From Fulvivirga sp. M361 (GTDB taxonomy: Bacteria; Bacteroidota; Bacteroidia; Cytophagales; Cyclobacteriaceae): a DNA stretch of 47,241 nt. The translations under genes were made by a program, and so were the position numbers. Location of the stretch: NCBI RefSeq assembly GCF_007097395.1, contig NZ_VKDC01000050.1:1-47241 (forward strand). The letters are read 5' to 3'. Below are positions 17,573 to 27,242 of this stretch, piece by piece (position 1 is the stretch's first letter; each line of letters starts with the position of its first letter). The notes under the pieces were generated by a model that ran no database searches, was not told the origin of the DNA, and worked only from the letters and a program-made list of their open reading frames with translations.

Positions 17573-18736
17573 ATGAATAAATTTATCCTATTTATTTCCT
17601 TATTGGGGATATGTACCGCCTTATCCGCCCAGGAAGAAAAAACAGAAAGTAAGGTTTTTAACTTTTACATTAAATCCCGTGATAAGGCTCCACCGGCTAT
17701 TTTTTGGATTAAACCGAATAGCGATCAGAAGATAGCCAAAGACAAAGAGTATCCCTTGAAGATCGGTATTAAATGCCCGTCTAAGATCACAAAAGTGGAT
17801 GTAAGAGTGAATGGTCGGTCTCTTTCTGAAATGCGTGGAATGGGAGTGGTATCGATGACTAAACAGACCGGTGAATATGATGCATGGCTGGACCAAATAG
17901 TTAGCCTGGCAGAAGGAGACAATACTATTGAAGTAACTGCCAGGAATGAATATGATGGTGTTACCACTGAGAAACGTACTATCCGGTTTACGAATGCCCT
18001 GGTGACACGCAAAGACCATGCGCTGATCTTTGCCACCGATGAATATGACCACTGGAAAAATCTGACTAACCCTATCCATGATGCCAGAACAATTGCCCGT
18101 GAATTGAGAGATACCTATGGTTATGAGGTGGAATTGATGGAAAACAATAAGATTAACGATATCCTGATCAAGGTTCGTGAGTATGCCGGTAAGGAATACC
18201 TGGAAGATGATCAGTTGTTTATATTTTTTGCTGGTCATGGCCATTTTGATGATCTTCTGGGGGATGGTTATATCGTGGGTAAGAATTCACAAAAAAACGA
18301 TCCTGCTAACACCTCCTACCTGTCTTTTTCTATCCTGGAACGAGCTCTTAATAATGTTCCTGCCAAGCATGTTTTTCTCACAATGGATGTTTGCTTCGGA
18401 GGTACTTTCGATGCAAAAATGGCAGCTGGAAGTCGTGGAGAAGAAGATGTTTATGCCGAGGTTTCCCGTACGGAATTTGCCACCAGGCGATTAAAATATA
18501 GAACACGAAGATTCCTGACCTCTGGTGGCAAAGAATATGTCTCGGACGGCAGACCCGGCATGCACTCACCATTTGCCAGGAAATTCATTGAAGCTTTGAG
18601 AACAAATGGAGGCAAGGATAAAATACTTACCCTGAGCGAAATATTGAACGAAGTCAGTACGGTAAACCCGGCCCCTCATTACGGAGAGTTTGGAAGCAAC
18701 GAAGCGGGCAGCGATTTTATATTTATCGTGAAATGA
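17573..18736 (+). CDS. Exported caspase-like protease (peptidase C14) with Ig-like domain
   Basis: The 387-residue protein has a signal peptide (1-20, ALSAQ), an Ig-like domain (about 40-140) and a caspase fold (about 147-387). The catalytic dyad is intact: His222 in FFAGHGHFDD and Cys274 in MDVCFGGTFDA. The caspase core NPIHDARTIARELRDTYGYEVELMENN matches the usual first helix-strand unit. Prokaryotic C14 members cut after Arg/Lys or Asp; specificity here is unknown. Export distinguishes it from cytoplasmic metacaspase-like defence effectors. It belongs to the tight cluster beginning at 15593 and is followed after 28 bases by a papain-fold gene. Confidence 0.88.
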   Translation: MNKFILFISLLGICTALSAQEEKTESKVFNFYIKSRDKAPPAIFWIKPNSDQKIAKDKEYPLKIGIKCPSKITKVDVRVNGRSLSEMRGMGVVSMTKQTGEYDAWLDQIVSLAEGDNTIEVTARNEYDGVTTEKRTIRFTNALVTRKDHALIFATDEYDHWKNLTNPIHDARTIARELRDTYGYEVELMENNKINDILIKVREYAGKEYLEDDQLFIFFAGHGHFDDLLGDGYIVGKNSQKNDPANTSYLSFSILERALNNVPAKHVFLTMDVCFGGTFDAKMAAGSRGEEDVYAEVSRTEFATRRLKYRTRRFLTSGGKEYVSDGRPGMHSPFARKFIEALRTNGGKDKILTLSEILNEVSTVNPAPHYGEFGSNEAGSDFIFIVK

Positions 18737-18764
18737 TACTGTTTTTTAATGTGCAACCAGTGTA

Positions 18765-20087
18765 ATGGATCAGTTCATTGAAGTAGATAGAAGTATCAAA
18801 GGAAGCTTTTTCCCGTTTATTTTATGCTTTGTTTCATCGGTTTCACTTGCCCAGCAGTGTCCCATTGGCCTTGATTTTAACGAAAATGAATATAAAGCTC
18901 AAGCATTGCCTGCGTTGCAGCATTATGGCCTTTTACCAACCTCATTTTCCCTTAAAAAGTATTGTCCTAAACCCACTACTCAACTAAGCTTCAAAACTTC
19001 CGCAGGCTGGGCTTCAGCTTATTACGCTATGACCATTCTGAATGCCAGAGATCAGGAGCTGACAGACCCCGAGTTAATAACCAAAGGATCTTTTGCTCCT
19101 GTCTATATCTATGAAAATCTTTTAGACAATAACTGTGAGCGTAGCACATCCATTGGAAAGACCCTGGATGCTTTGAAGTCCGTCGGTGTGCCGAAGTTCA
19201 TAGATTATCCTTTTTACTGTCCGGAAGGAATTATCGGTAAGGCAGGGCTGGAACGTCAAAAGCTTTCCGGTTATGTGAAATTGTTTGATCGCACCAGTGA
19301 GCGTAAGGTTGAAGCTATTAAAAGAGTGCTGGCTAAAGGTAATCCTGTTGTGGTGGGATTGAGTGTTGCTCCGACTTTATGTTCGGCCTCTGACCTATGG
19401 AGGCCTTATGAATCTTTGTCTACACAATATGACGGTCACGCGTTGTGCGTTTTAGGCTATAATGATCATCTTTATGGTGGGAGCTTTGAAGTAGTAAACA
19501 GTTGGGGAAGTGCCTGGGGAAATAAAGGATTCACCAATATTAAGTATAGCGATCTCGAAAAATGGGTATTTAGTGGTTACCAGCTTAGCCATTTTGGTGA
19601 ATACAGTGACGTACAAATATCCATTGAGGGGAAGCTAAGTCATGGAGCGCTTATGGGTGTGAAGTTTCTGACGGAAGGCAAATACACTTTTAAAAAGTCC
19701 TATCCATCCGGTACAGCATTTGGCTTTGACATAACAAATAATTTCGCCTGCTATTTATTCATTACCTATTGCAATGATTCCGGAGATTACGGAAAATTAT
19801 TCCCCGCTTCTGGTTCGGAAAGCTCCATTTTACCTTATCAGGATAATTGCCTTTCATTTCCGACCCGGGAAAACCATATCCGCCTGGATAATCAAAAAGG
19901 TAAGGAAAGTATCACGTTTATTTTCAGTCGGACAGAGCTGAATTCTCACGAATTAAAGAAATACACTCTGCAACCCAACGAAAGACCTCCCGATTTTTCC
20001 TGGGAGAAAGACAAAATTAAAATGAGCACAATAAACTACTTATCCGGCCCTCCCATTGTAATACAGATCATGTTGGATCATATTTAA
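18765..20087 (+). CDS. Papain-fold (C1) protein with catalytic Cys replaced by Ser
   Basis: The 440-residue exported protein has a signal peptide ending near residue 29 (SLAQ). The papain-like domain (about 60-280) keeps the oxyanion Gln (Gln73), the histidine (His225 in YDGHALCVLGYND) and the asparagine (Asn245 in VVNSWGSAWGNKGF). At the catalytic position six residues after Gln73, the usual Q-x5-C spacing, there is Ser79 (codon TCC) in KTSAGWASAYYAM, where relatives have Cys. The segment contains no cysteine. It is probably proteolytically inactive, or a serine variant. A C-terminal beta domain (about 285-440) may bind partners. It lies directly downstream of the active caspase-like gene. 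Confidence 0.8.
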   Translation: MDQFIEVDRSIKGSFFPFILCFVSSVSLAQQCPIGLDFNENEYKAQALPALQHYGLLPTSFSLKKYCPKPTTQLSFKTSAGWASAYYAMTILNARDQELTDPELITKGSFAPVYIYENLLDNNCERSTSIGKTLDALKSVGVPKFIDYPFYCPEGIIGKAGLERQKLSGYVKLFDRTSERKVEAIKRVLAKGNPVVVGLSVAPTLCSASDLWRPYESLSTQYDGHALCVLGYNDHLYGGSFEVVNSWGSAWGNKGFTNIKYSDLEKWVFSGYQLSHFGEYSDVQISIEGKLSHGALMGVKFLTEGKYTFKKSYPSGTAFGFDITNNFACYLFITYCNDSGDYGKLFPASGSESSILPYQDNCLSFPTRENHIRLDNQKGKESITFIFSRTELNSHELKKYTLQPNERPPDFSWEKDKIKMSTINYLSGPPIVIQIMLDHI

Positions 20088-20187
20088 AATCTTCAGACGA
20101 GGATTTTCACCGCGTCCGCTATAACTGTGATAAGAAAAGTTGTATATTATACTTACTGCGTCGGCCAACGGAAAACCAATCTTTAAA

Positions 20188-20895
20188 ATGACACTGAATG
20201 ATGTATTGAAAGCATTAGAAAGCTATGGGGATGAAAATACGAAACGCACTCTTATAAAGCACGGTGCGAAAGAACCTTTCTTTGGTGTTAAAGTCCAGGA
20301 CCTGAAAAAGATTCTTAAAAAGACGAAGAAAGACCATACGCTGTCACTTGAACTTTATGCTACAGGCAACTCTGATGCAATGTACCTGGCAGGTCTGATG
20401 GCAGATGAAAACAAGATCACAAAAGATCAATTAGAAAAATGGGTAGAAAAAGCGTATTGGTACTACCTCAGCGAATATGCTGTGCCTTGGGTTGCTGCTG
20501 AAACTCCTTTTGGCCTTGAATTAGGATTAAAATGGATTGAGTCTGGTCAAGAACGGATCGCATCTGCCGGTTGGTCCACTTTATCTAATTGTGCGGCTGT
20601 GAATGAGGATGACGCACTACCAGTCAAGACATATCAGGGTCTTTTAAGTACGGTTGAAAAAGAGATACATAAAGCTCAGAACAGGGTGCGATATACTATG
20701 AATGGCTTTGTAATTGCAACTGGCACCTATATCAAAGTATTGACTGAAGATTCCTTAAAAGTAGCCAGTGCTATAGGGAAAGTAAATGTTGAAATGGGTG
20801 GAACGGCCTGCAAAGTTCCGCTAGCCTCAGCATATCTGGCGAAGGTTATAGAAAAAGGACGAATTGGAAAAAAAAGAAAGACAGCCAGGTGTTAG
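20188..20895 (+). CDS. DNA alkylation repair protein (AlkD-like HEAT repeats)
   Basis: I choose the ATG at 20188 because the upstream TTG frame (from 20140) adds 16 residues of poor, non-conserved sequence. The resulting 235-residue protein is all-helical with HEAT-like repeats and matches the AlkD/AlkC-like family. Segments include TLIKHGAKEPFFGVKVQDLKKILKK (family marker FFGVKV), YATGNSDAMYLAGLMAD, EYAVPWVAAETPFGLELGLKWIESGQERIASAGWSTLSN, and a basic C-terminus (KGRIGKKRKTARC). AlkD enzymes excise positively charged alkylated bases without flipping them. The substitutions in this subgroup mean that activity is not assured. Confidence 0.78.
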   Translation: MTLNDVLKALESYGDENTKRTLIKHGAKEPFFGVKVQDLKKILKKTKKDHTLSLELYATGNSDAMYLAGLMADENKITKDQLEKWVEKAYWYYLSEYAVPWVAAETPFGLELGLKWIESGQERIASAGWSTLSNCAAVNEDDALPVKTYQGLLSTVEKEIHKAQNRVRYTMNGFVIATGTYIKVLTEDSLKVASAIGKVNVEMGGTACKVPLASAYLAKVIEKGRIGKKRKTARC

Positions 20896-20958
20896 GGTGA
20901 TCATACCGAAACACTATTTAGGAATTTAAAACGGAATAAATGATCTGTACGCGGACTG

Positions 20959-21525
20959 TTAATTAACGTTACCTTCTACACTGGTACGGGCTATTATTTC
21001 TTCCTGTTTGGTCAGTATCATTCTTTTTATGGTTTCCCGGGCCACATCCGGGGATAACGCATCAGCCAATTCATTGTCTTTAATGTATTTCAACGCCTTT
21101 TCTACTTTCTTCATCTTTACGTTGTTTACAAAACTTTCGCGTAGAACAGCGGGGTCAAATGCTTGAATATGAATATTTTCAATGCCAATGTCGAAAAGCT
21201 GATCAGCGCTTCTCAGATCTGTGTTATACAATATGTCCAGGGTTTTGCGAACCTCGTCTTCCTTCACTTCATCCACCGCTTGTATGAGTTGGTCAATGGT
21301 GATGCCCTGGGTTTCGGTGGTTGTAATTACTGTTTCCAACCGGGTGTTCACCTCTTTACTGGCCACTTTGATTTTTTTAACAACCTTTTCCGGGACGATT
21401 GCCGGGTACTCGTCCTTAACGATCGCATCTGCTACAGCCTGAGGAAGTCTTTCTTTATAGTAATATCGGATACTAAAAAAAGCTGCGATCATTAGGATCA
21501 ATACTATTACCAGGATCTTTTTCAT
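20959..21525 (-). CDS. Single-pass membrane protein of unknown function
   Basis: This 188-residue protein starts with a signal anchor (residues 3-20, ILVIVLILMIAAFFSIRYYY). The rest is helical and charged, with predicted amphipathic helices (DVARETIKRMILTKQEEIIARTS, KMKKVEKALKYIKDNELADAL), and it should face the periplasm. I do not recognise a family. It is convergent with the AlkD-like gene. There is a 292-base spacer to the radical SAM gene upstream in which I see nothing. Confidence 0.6.
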   Translation of the reverse strand: MKKILVIVLILMIAAFFSIRYYYKERLPQAVADAIVKDEYPAIVPEKVVKKIKVASKEVNTRLETVITTTETQGITIDQLIQAVDEVKEDEVRKTLDILYNTDLRSADQLFDIGIENIHIQAFDPAVLRESFVNNVKMKKVEKALKYIKDNELADALSPDVARETIKRMILTKQEEIIARTSVEGNVN

Positions 21526-21818
21526 GACAAGTATAAAGTTAACGGTGATAACGTTAATAAACGGAATGGATTTTTCAAAATCTGAGCCATTACTTGTTGC
21601 ATAAATCTGAAATACACTAAACTAAGCCAAACGGTTTTAAGAAAAGTTTCAAAATGGTAATCCAGGTTCGATTCATAATTGTATATCATGGCACGAATAA
21701 ACCTTCGGTATAAAACCTAAAGAATAGCTGAGACTTAAATCCGATAATTGTGTTGTAATTAGTATTAGCAATTTATACTTCATCTATCTCAGGCAGTAAA
21801 ACCGGTCGATGTGTTAAA

Positions 21819-23177
21819 ATGACAAAACATCAGTTTAAAGTCGTATTAATTTCAATGAGTGGCGTTAGAGTTTATAACGAAAGGCTGCTCGAACTTGGTT
21901 TGACACTTCCCGGGTTTGTTGATCGAAGTGAGGTCATTGCGAGTCTCCCAAGTTTAGGACTGTTGACGCTTGCCGCTCACACACCTGCTCATTGGAAAGT
22001 TATCTATAAAGAACTGGACAATTATTCGGATGGCGATATAAATGAAATAGCAGAAGAGTGTCCGGATATCGTTGCATTTTCATCCTTGACCGCTCGAATC
22101 AATGAAGCTTACTCTTTAACAAGTGTATTTAAAAAGTATGGAATTACAACTGTAATTGGAGGTCTCCACGTATCTGCGCTACCGGATGAGGCCATGAAAA
22201 TAGCAGACTGTGTTATTCAGGGAGAAGGGGAGATCATTTGGGAAACCCTTCTTTCAGATTATGAAAATAATATGCTGAAAAGGTACTACAGCTCCTTATC
22301 AAATCCTGAGTATACATTCCGGTTTAAGGATGTAAGAGTTCCGAAGTATGAAATACTTGATATTTCAAAATACAATCGGTTAACCATCCAGACGACAAGG
22401 GGATGTCCCCTGCATTGTAGTTTTTGTGCGGCTTCCAGAACCATCAGCACTTATAAAAAGAAATCAATGGTTCAAATTGAAAGTGAGCTAAACAAAATAT
22501 TTGAAGTTTGGGATAGACCATTTATTGAGCTGGCAGACGATAATACCTTTGTAGACAAAGCCTGGTCAAAGGATTTATTGAAACTGTTCGGTAAATACAA
22601 AATGAAATGGTTTACAGAAACAGATATTTCAGTGGCTTATGATGATGAATTGTTAGAATTACTTGCCAAATCAAATTGCGCCCAGGTTTTAATCGGGTTT
22701 GAAACTTCAAAGGCAAGTGGGCTGAAAGGATTGGATAGAAGTGATTGGAAATACAAACAGTTTGATAATTACTTAAAAGCCATTGATAAAATTCAATCCT
22801 ATGGTATTTCAGTCAATGGCTGTTTCATTTTAGGCTTTGATACCGACACAAAGGATACCTTTATTGACACCGAGGAGTTCATCAAAGTCAGTGGTTTATC
22901 TGAAGTACAGATCACTTTGCTGACGCCGTTCCCAGGTACTGATCTTTACAAGCAGCTAAAGGCAGAGAATAGATTACTGGATGAACACTATTGGGAAAAA
23001 TGCACATTATTTGACGTAAATTTCATCCCTAAGAATTTCTCCGTAGAGGAATTGGAGGATAGCTTTCAAAAACTGATGTCAACGATTTATTCAGCTGATG
23101 CGGTAAAAGAAAGAAAAAGAAAATTCAGAGAGATACAAAGGAACAGAAAGAAATACAGTTTGTATGAGTCTATTTAA
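21819..23177 (+). CDS. B12-binding-domain radical SAM protein
   Basis: The 452-residue protein has an N-terminal cobalamin-binding-like domain (about 40-150) with PSLGLLTLAAH, VAFSSLTARI and TVIGGLHVSALPDEAM. The radical SAM barrel follows with the cluster motif C196-x3-C200-x2-C203 in TTRGCPLHCSFCAASR. Further segments are LADDNTFVD, QVLIGFETSKASGLKGLD and ISVNGCFILGFDTDT. Such enzymes perform methylations or rearrangements in lipid, hopanoid or natural-product pathways. The DxHxxG B12 motif is not obvious, so cobalamin use is uncertain. The gene overlaps the following membrane protein gene by 14 bases. Confidence 0.88.
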   Translation: MTKHQFKVVLISMSGVRVYNERLLELGLTLPGFVDRSEVIASLPSLGLLTLAAHTPAHWKVIYKELDNYSDGDINEIAEECPDIVAFSSLTARINEAYSLTSVFKKYGITTVIGGLHVSALPDEAMKIADCVIQGEGEIIWETLLSDYENNMLKRYYSSLSNPEYTFRFKDVRVPKYEILDISKYNRLTIQTTRGCPLHCSFCAASRTISTYKKKSMVQIESELNKIFEVWDRPFIELADDNTFVDKAWSKDLLKLFGKYKMKWFTETDISVAYDDELLELLAKSNCAQVLIGFETSKASGLKGLDRSDWKYKQFDNYLKAIDKIQSYGISVNGCFILGFDTDTKDTFIDTEEFIKVSGLSEVQITLLTPFPGTDLYKQLKAENRLLDEHYWEKCTLFDVNFIPKNFSVEELEDSFQKLMSTIYSADAVKERKRKFREIQRNRKKYSLYESI

Positions 23178-23862
23178 AACCACCCTACGGCTCCTGACAT
23201 TCAGACTGACCAGAGATGAAATGTTACAATTTAAGGTTAAACATTTCATCGTAGCCCTTACAGGTACGTGGTTGGTTGGAATGGGACGCTATTGGGATGA
23301 TGAAAAAGCAAGCCTCCTTCAGCATTTCGGCTTGGGGTCTGTGATCTACATTTTTGTATTATCCGGTTTTATCTGGCTGATACTTCTGCCATTTAAGGTG
23401 GATGGCTGGAAATATTCTGTAGTGTTAATTTTTATTGGACTCACCTCTTTTCCTGCCATATTTTATGCTATTCCGGTTGAAAGGTTTTTTTCAATAGAAA
23501 CGGCCAATACAATGAATGTTTGGTTTCTTGCAGTAGTTGCTGCCTGGAGGTTAGGCCTGTTGTATTACTTCCTCAGGCATTTTACAAGACTGAGTTTAGG
23601 AAACATATTGACCGTAACATTGATGCCTATGTGCCTTATTATTTCAGCGCTGACAATTTTAAACTTACATAAAGTGGTTTTTCAGGTTATGGGAGGTATC
23701 AGAAACCCCTCTCCACATGACAGTTCATATATGATATTAATGTTGCTAACCGGTTTGTCTATGATATTATCAATACCATTACTTATTGCTTATGGTGTGG
23801 GTATATACAAACGGAATAAATCCATTAATAATGAAGGTCTAACAACATTTAAAAAAACATAG
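23164..23862 (+). CDS. Integral membrane protein coupled to the radical SAM gene
   Basis: The 232-residue protein has about five or six transmembrane segments (about 30-45, 55-75, 85-103, 115-135, 145-165, 195-215). No clear family is recognised; it has some Yip1-like character in its helix arrangement. The 14-base overlap with the radical SAM gene implies translational coupling and a shared role, for example handling a membrane substrate. This is inference only. Confidence 0.65.
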   Translation: MSLFKTTLRLLTFRLTRDEMLQFKVKHFIVALTGTWLVGMGRYWDDEKASLLQHFGLGSVIYIFVLSGFIWLILLPFKVDGWKYSVVLIFIGLTSFPAIFYAIPVERFFSIETANTMNVWFLAVVAAWRLGLLYYFLRHFTRLSLGNILTVTLMPMCLIISALTILNLHKVVFQVMGGIRNPSPHDSSYMILMLLTGLSMILSIPLLIAYGVGIYKRNKSINNEGLTTFKKT

Positions 23863-23910
23863 CTGATCGGAAAACATGTTTTTTAGCCAAATGCTTTAAA
23901 AAATTACTCT

Positions 23911-26091
23911 ATGAATCGAATTTATCTTCTTTCAATTGCCCTGTTACTTAGCTGTTCTGACAAAGGTTCTAACGACAAAGCCCTTACAGAGCAAGATCGT
24001 TGGGACCGACATGTATCAAACACAGAGATCATCCGGGATGATTTTGGTGTTCCTCACATTTATGGGAAAACGGACGCGGATGCGGTTTTTGGTTTGTTGT
24101 ATGCACAATGCGAAGATGATTTTAACCGGGTAGAACAAAATTACATTTGGGCAACAGGCAGACTTGCTGAGGTGGAGGGTGAAGAAGCTCTTTACAGTGA
24201 TCTGAGAGCCAGGCTTTTTATGACCCAAAAAGAGGCGGAAGATAACTTTGAAAACAGCCCTGAATGGCTGAAAGAACTCTGTGTTGCTTTTGCGGATGGC
24301 ATTAATTTTTACCTCTCCAAACACCCGGAAGTACAACCGAAATTATTGACACGTTTTGAGCCCTGGATGCCCATGTATTTTAGTGAAGGGTCCATTGGAG
24401 GTGATATTGAACGGATATCCATCCGGAAGATCAAGGCATTTTATGACAGTGGAATGGAGCTCCCTGAATTGGAAGATAAGGAGATGCAAAAAGAAGAGGA
24501 AATGGCAGAACCACAAGGGTCCAATGGAATTGCAATTTCCGGAAAGTTAACCGAATCCGGTAATACACTACTGCTCATCAACCCACACACTTCCTTTTAT
24601 TTTAGAGGGGAAGTACATGTGGTCAGTGAAGAGGGGTTGAACGCATACGGAGCTGTTACCTGGGGGCAGTTTTTTGTTTATCAGGGGTTTAATGAAAAAA
24701 CCGGCTGGATGCATACCTCAACCTACACCGATGTGATGGACCAATTCAAAGAAACCATTGTGAAAAGGGATGATGGCCTGTTTTACAAATATGGCGAGGA
24801 ATTGAAGCCTGTGGAAACCTCTGAAGTCACATTGAAATATAAAGAAGGAGATGTGTTAAAAGAAAAGAACTTTCCAATGTATCATACCCATCACGGACCA
24901 GTTACACACATGGAAGAGGGGCAATGGACCTCCTCGGCCATGATGTGGGAACCGGTTAAAGCGTTGGAGCAATCTTTTATCAGAACAAAACAAGAGGGGT
25001 ATCAGGGATTTCGTGAAATGATGGACATCCGCACAAACTCTTCCAATAATACGGTTTATGCTGATGCAGAAGGGAACATTGCCTATTTTCATGGTAATTT
25101 CATCCCGGTCCGTGATACTACATTTGATTATACATTGCCGGTAGACGGAAGTCTGCCAGGAACCGATTGGAAAGGTCTTCATACGGTAGATGATAACATC
25201 CTGCTGTTAAATCCTGAGAATGGATGGATACAAAATTGTAATTCTACTCCGTTCACTGCTGCATCGGAATTCAGCCCTAAGAAGAAAAATTACCCTCGAT
25301 ACATGTCGATCGACAGGGAGAATTTTCGGGGTGTTCATGCCATAGGCTTACTAAAGGACAAAAAGGATTTTACGTTGGGTAACCTGATCACGTTGGCGCA
25401 CGACCCTTATTTGCCGGCCTTTGAAGCGTTGATCCCTGGTTTGGTAGAAGCTTACGATAAACTGGGCGGTACGTCAGTACCAGGCGCTCCGGTGGAACTA
25501 CTTCGTAATTGGGATTACAGAACTTCCAAAACGTCTGTGGCCATGACGCTGGCACATTACTATGGCACCATGTATTACAAAAATGGGCGTCGTCCCTCCG
25601 GGCTAAGACCTATGGAGTTGGTGACTTTTTGGGGGAGTAATTCTCCTTTGGAAGAACGAGTCAAAATTTTTAAAGCAACAATTTCCCAACTCGAAGCAGA
25701 TTTTGGCACCTGGAACAAACCATGGGGAGAAGTAAACCGGTACCAGCGGTTAAATGGGGATATTCGTCAACCTTTTAGTGATGATGAACCGAGCATCGCT
25801 ATTGGTTTTGCTTCAGGTCGCTGGGGCGCGCTGGCGGCTTATGGTGCACGATATAATAACAATACAAAAAAAATGTATGGGACGCGAGGGAATAGTTTTG
25901 TTGCTGTGGTGGAATTTGGCGAAAAAGTAAAAGCAAAATCAATGTTAGCAGGCGGCCAAAGCGGTGATGTAAACTCACCACACTTTGACGATCAGGCCCA
26001 ACGTTACGCAGATGGTTTGTTTAAGACGGTGGCATTCTATCATGAAGATGTTCTTAAAAGGGCAAAGTCAAGATATCATCCCGGGGAGTAA
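23911..26091 (+). CDS. Penicillin acylase family lipoprotein (Ntn hydrolase)
   Basis: The 726-residue protein has a lipobox LLSC (Cys15). The alpha region (about 36-200) includes IIRDDFGVPHIYGKTDADAVFGLLYAQCEDDFNRVEQ, typical of penicillin/AHL acylases. The autocleavage site and nucleophile are Gly203-Ser204-Asn205 in QGSNGIAISG, followed by the beta subunit with LLINPHTSF. Later segments include RTNSSNNTVYADAEGNIAYFHGNFIPVRD and PKKKNYPRYMSIDRENFRG. Maturation would release a heterodimer in the periplasm or on the surface. Family members hydrolyse amides, including acyl-homoserine lactones and beta-lactam side chains; the substrate here is unknown. Confidence 0.9.
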   Translation: MNRIYLLSIALLLSCSDKGSNDKALTEQDRWDRHVSNTEIIRDDFGVPHIYGKTDADAVFGLLYAQCEDDFNRVEQNYIWATGRLAEVEGEEALYSDLRARLFMTQKEAEDNFENSPEWLKELCVAFADGINFYLSKHPEVQPKLLTRFEPWMPMYFSEGSIGGDIERISIRKIKAFYDSGMELPELEDKEMQKEEEMAEPQGSNGIAISGKLTESGNTLLLINPHTSFYFRGEVHVVSEEGLNAYGAVTWGQFFVYQGFNEKTGWMHTSTYTDVMDQFKETIVKRDDGLFYKYGEELKPVETSEVTLKYKEGDVLKEKNFPMYHTHHGPVTHMEEGQWTSSAMMWEPVKALEQSFIRTKQEGYQGFREMMDIRTNSSNNTVYADAEGNIAYFHGNFIPVRDTTFDYTLPVDGSLPGTDWKGLHTVDDNILLLNPENGWIQNCNSTPFTAASEFSPKKKNYPRYMSIDRENFRGVHAIGLLKDKKDFTLGNLITLAHDPYLPAFEALIPGLVEAYDKLGGTSVPGAPVELLRNWDYRTSKTSVAMTLAHYYGTMYYKNGRRPSGLRPMELVTFWGSNSPLEERVKIFKATISQLEADFGTWNKPWGEVNRYQRLNGDIRQPFSDDEPSIAIGFASGRWGALAAYGARYNNNTKKMYGTRGNSFVAVVEFGEKVKAKSMLAGGQSGDVNSPHFDDQAQRYADGLFKTVAFYHEDVLKRAKSRYHPGE

Positions 26092-26180
26092 TAGAATTTC
26101 CTATTGCTCAAAGTATCTGGCAGAGGACTCTCGACAGAAAAATGTTTAAAGGCAGGACAGACAGGCACAATAGAAATTTT

Positions 26181-27050
26181 CTACCCTGACTTTTGAACTA
26201 CAGGATCTTGAACAGGAAATAGGAAAATGATCATCGGTATCATTCCGTGCGGGAGGCGGTATATGGTCTGGTGAAGATATTGGTTCATCAGGCTCAATGA
26301 CAGAGGGTCATAGACGAGGTTAGACCAGGTACGTGCTATGGCTGTTACAAATCCCCATAATGCGGCATAAAGCAGAAAATACTGCCCGTATCGTGGCAGG
26401 AAAATACCAATGGCCAGTACAAAGTCCACCAGGCCGGCAACAGTGAGGAATTGATGTGCTTTGGTTTCACTGACTCCTAAAATGTTGACGGTCATATCCA
26501 CAAATACTCCGGGCCTGGGATAATATTCAAAAGCATACAGGCCATGAGAAATAAAGGTAAGTGTCACGGCGATTTTCATATAAAAGACCAACCGGGCACG
26601 TGTGATATCTTTAAAAAGAGACAGGCTAAAAAAGACAGGAGTTAAAAACTGGATAGCATACTCAAAAAACTGTGCCGTATGATAAAATTTCTCTTTGCAA
26701 TAAAAGAATGCGAGAACAGCCAGGAAAAATGAGGATAAGCCGTAAAGCCAGGATAGTTTACGCATGCGGGGTTGAGCTATTAACGTAAGTATGGCCATGA
26801 ATAAATAAAATATACCGAAGGCCCTGGTAAGAATGGTGATGGAATGATCGGTCGAAGGACTGGTCACGTATTCAAACCAGGTCATGTCAGAAAAGGTAGT
26901 GACTATTCCTTCCAGAAGGCCCTGGTCCCAAAAAAAAGTACGGAACGGCGAATCCCATAAAAGGTGTTGCCAGGCACGTCCTGTAAAAACGAAAAGACAG
27001 GAAATACGAAGGAGATTCGGGATTGAATTAGCTAACAATTTTATGCTCAT
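26181..27050 (-). CDS. Polytopic membrane protein of unknown function
   Basis: I choose the ATG at 27050 rather than the in-frame TTG at 27074, giving 289 residues. About eight hydrophobic segments follow a short N-terminus (MSIKLLANSIPNLLRISCLFVFTGRAWQHLL). The pattern resembles a DoxX-like repeat duplicated, with FYLFMAILTLIAQPRMR, FFLAVLAFFYCKEKFYH, LTFISHGLYAFEYYPRPGVFVDMT and LVDFVLAIGIFLPRYGQYFLLYAALWGFVTAIART. Function cannot be assigned. It is divergent from the phosphatase fragment at 27243. Confidence 0.65.
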   Translation of the reverse strand: MSIKLLANSIPNLLRISCLFVFTGRAWQHLLWDSPFRTFFWDQGLLEGIVTTFSDMTWFEYVTSPSTDHSITILTRAFGIFYLFMAILTLIAQPRMRKLSWLYGLSSFFLAVLAFFYCKEKFYHTAQFFEYAIQFLTPVFFSLSLFKDITRARLVFYMKIAVTLTFISHGLYAFEYYPRPGVFVDMTVNILGVSETKAHQFLTVAGLVDFVLAIGIFLPRYGQYFLLYAALWGFVTAIARTWSNLVYDPLSLSLMNQYLHQTIYRLPHGMIPMIIFLFPVQDPVVQKSG

Positions 27051-27242
27051 GGAGTTGGAGGGTTTTAGCCTCAAAATTGATAAATTCTTGTGAAATCAGA
27101 CGTTAAGTTTATGTAAAGTCATTAACAATTTTATGGCAGTTTTTTAACCTGGGATTTATTTGTGTTTAGCGTAATCTCTATACATTGCGCTTTTATTTGG
27201 TAAATATATTTTTTTAATTTTTTACTAAAAACCAACAAAAAT

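Noticed and set aside
17621-18244. 207-residue minus-strand frame
   Set aside because: It is the complement of the well-supported caspase-like gene and has no domain signature.
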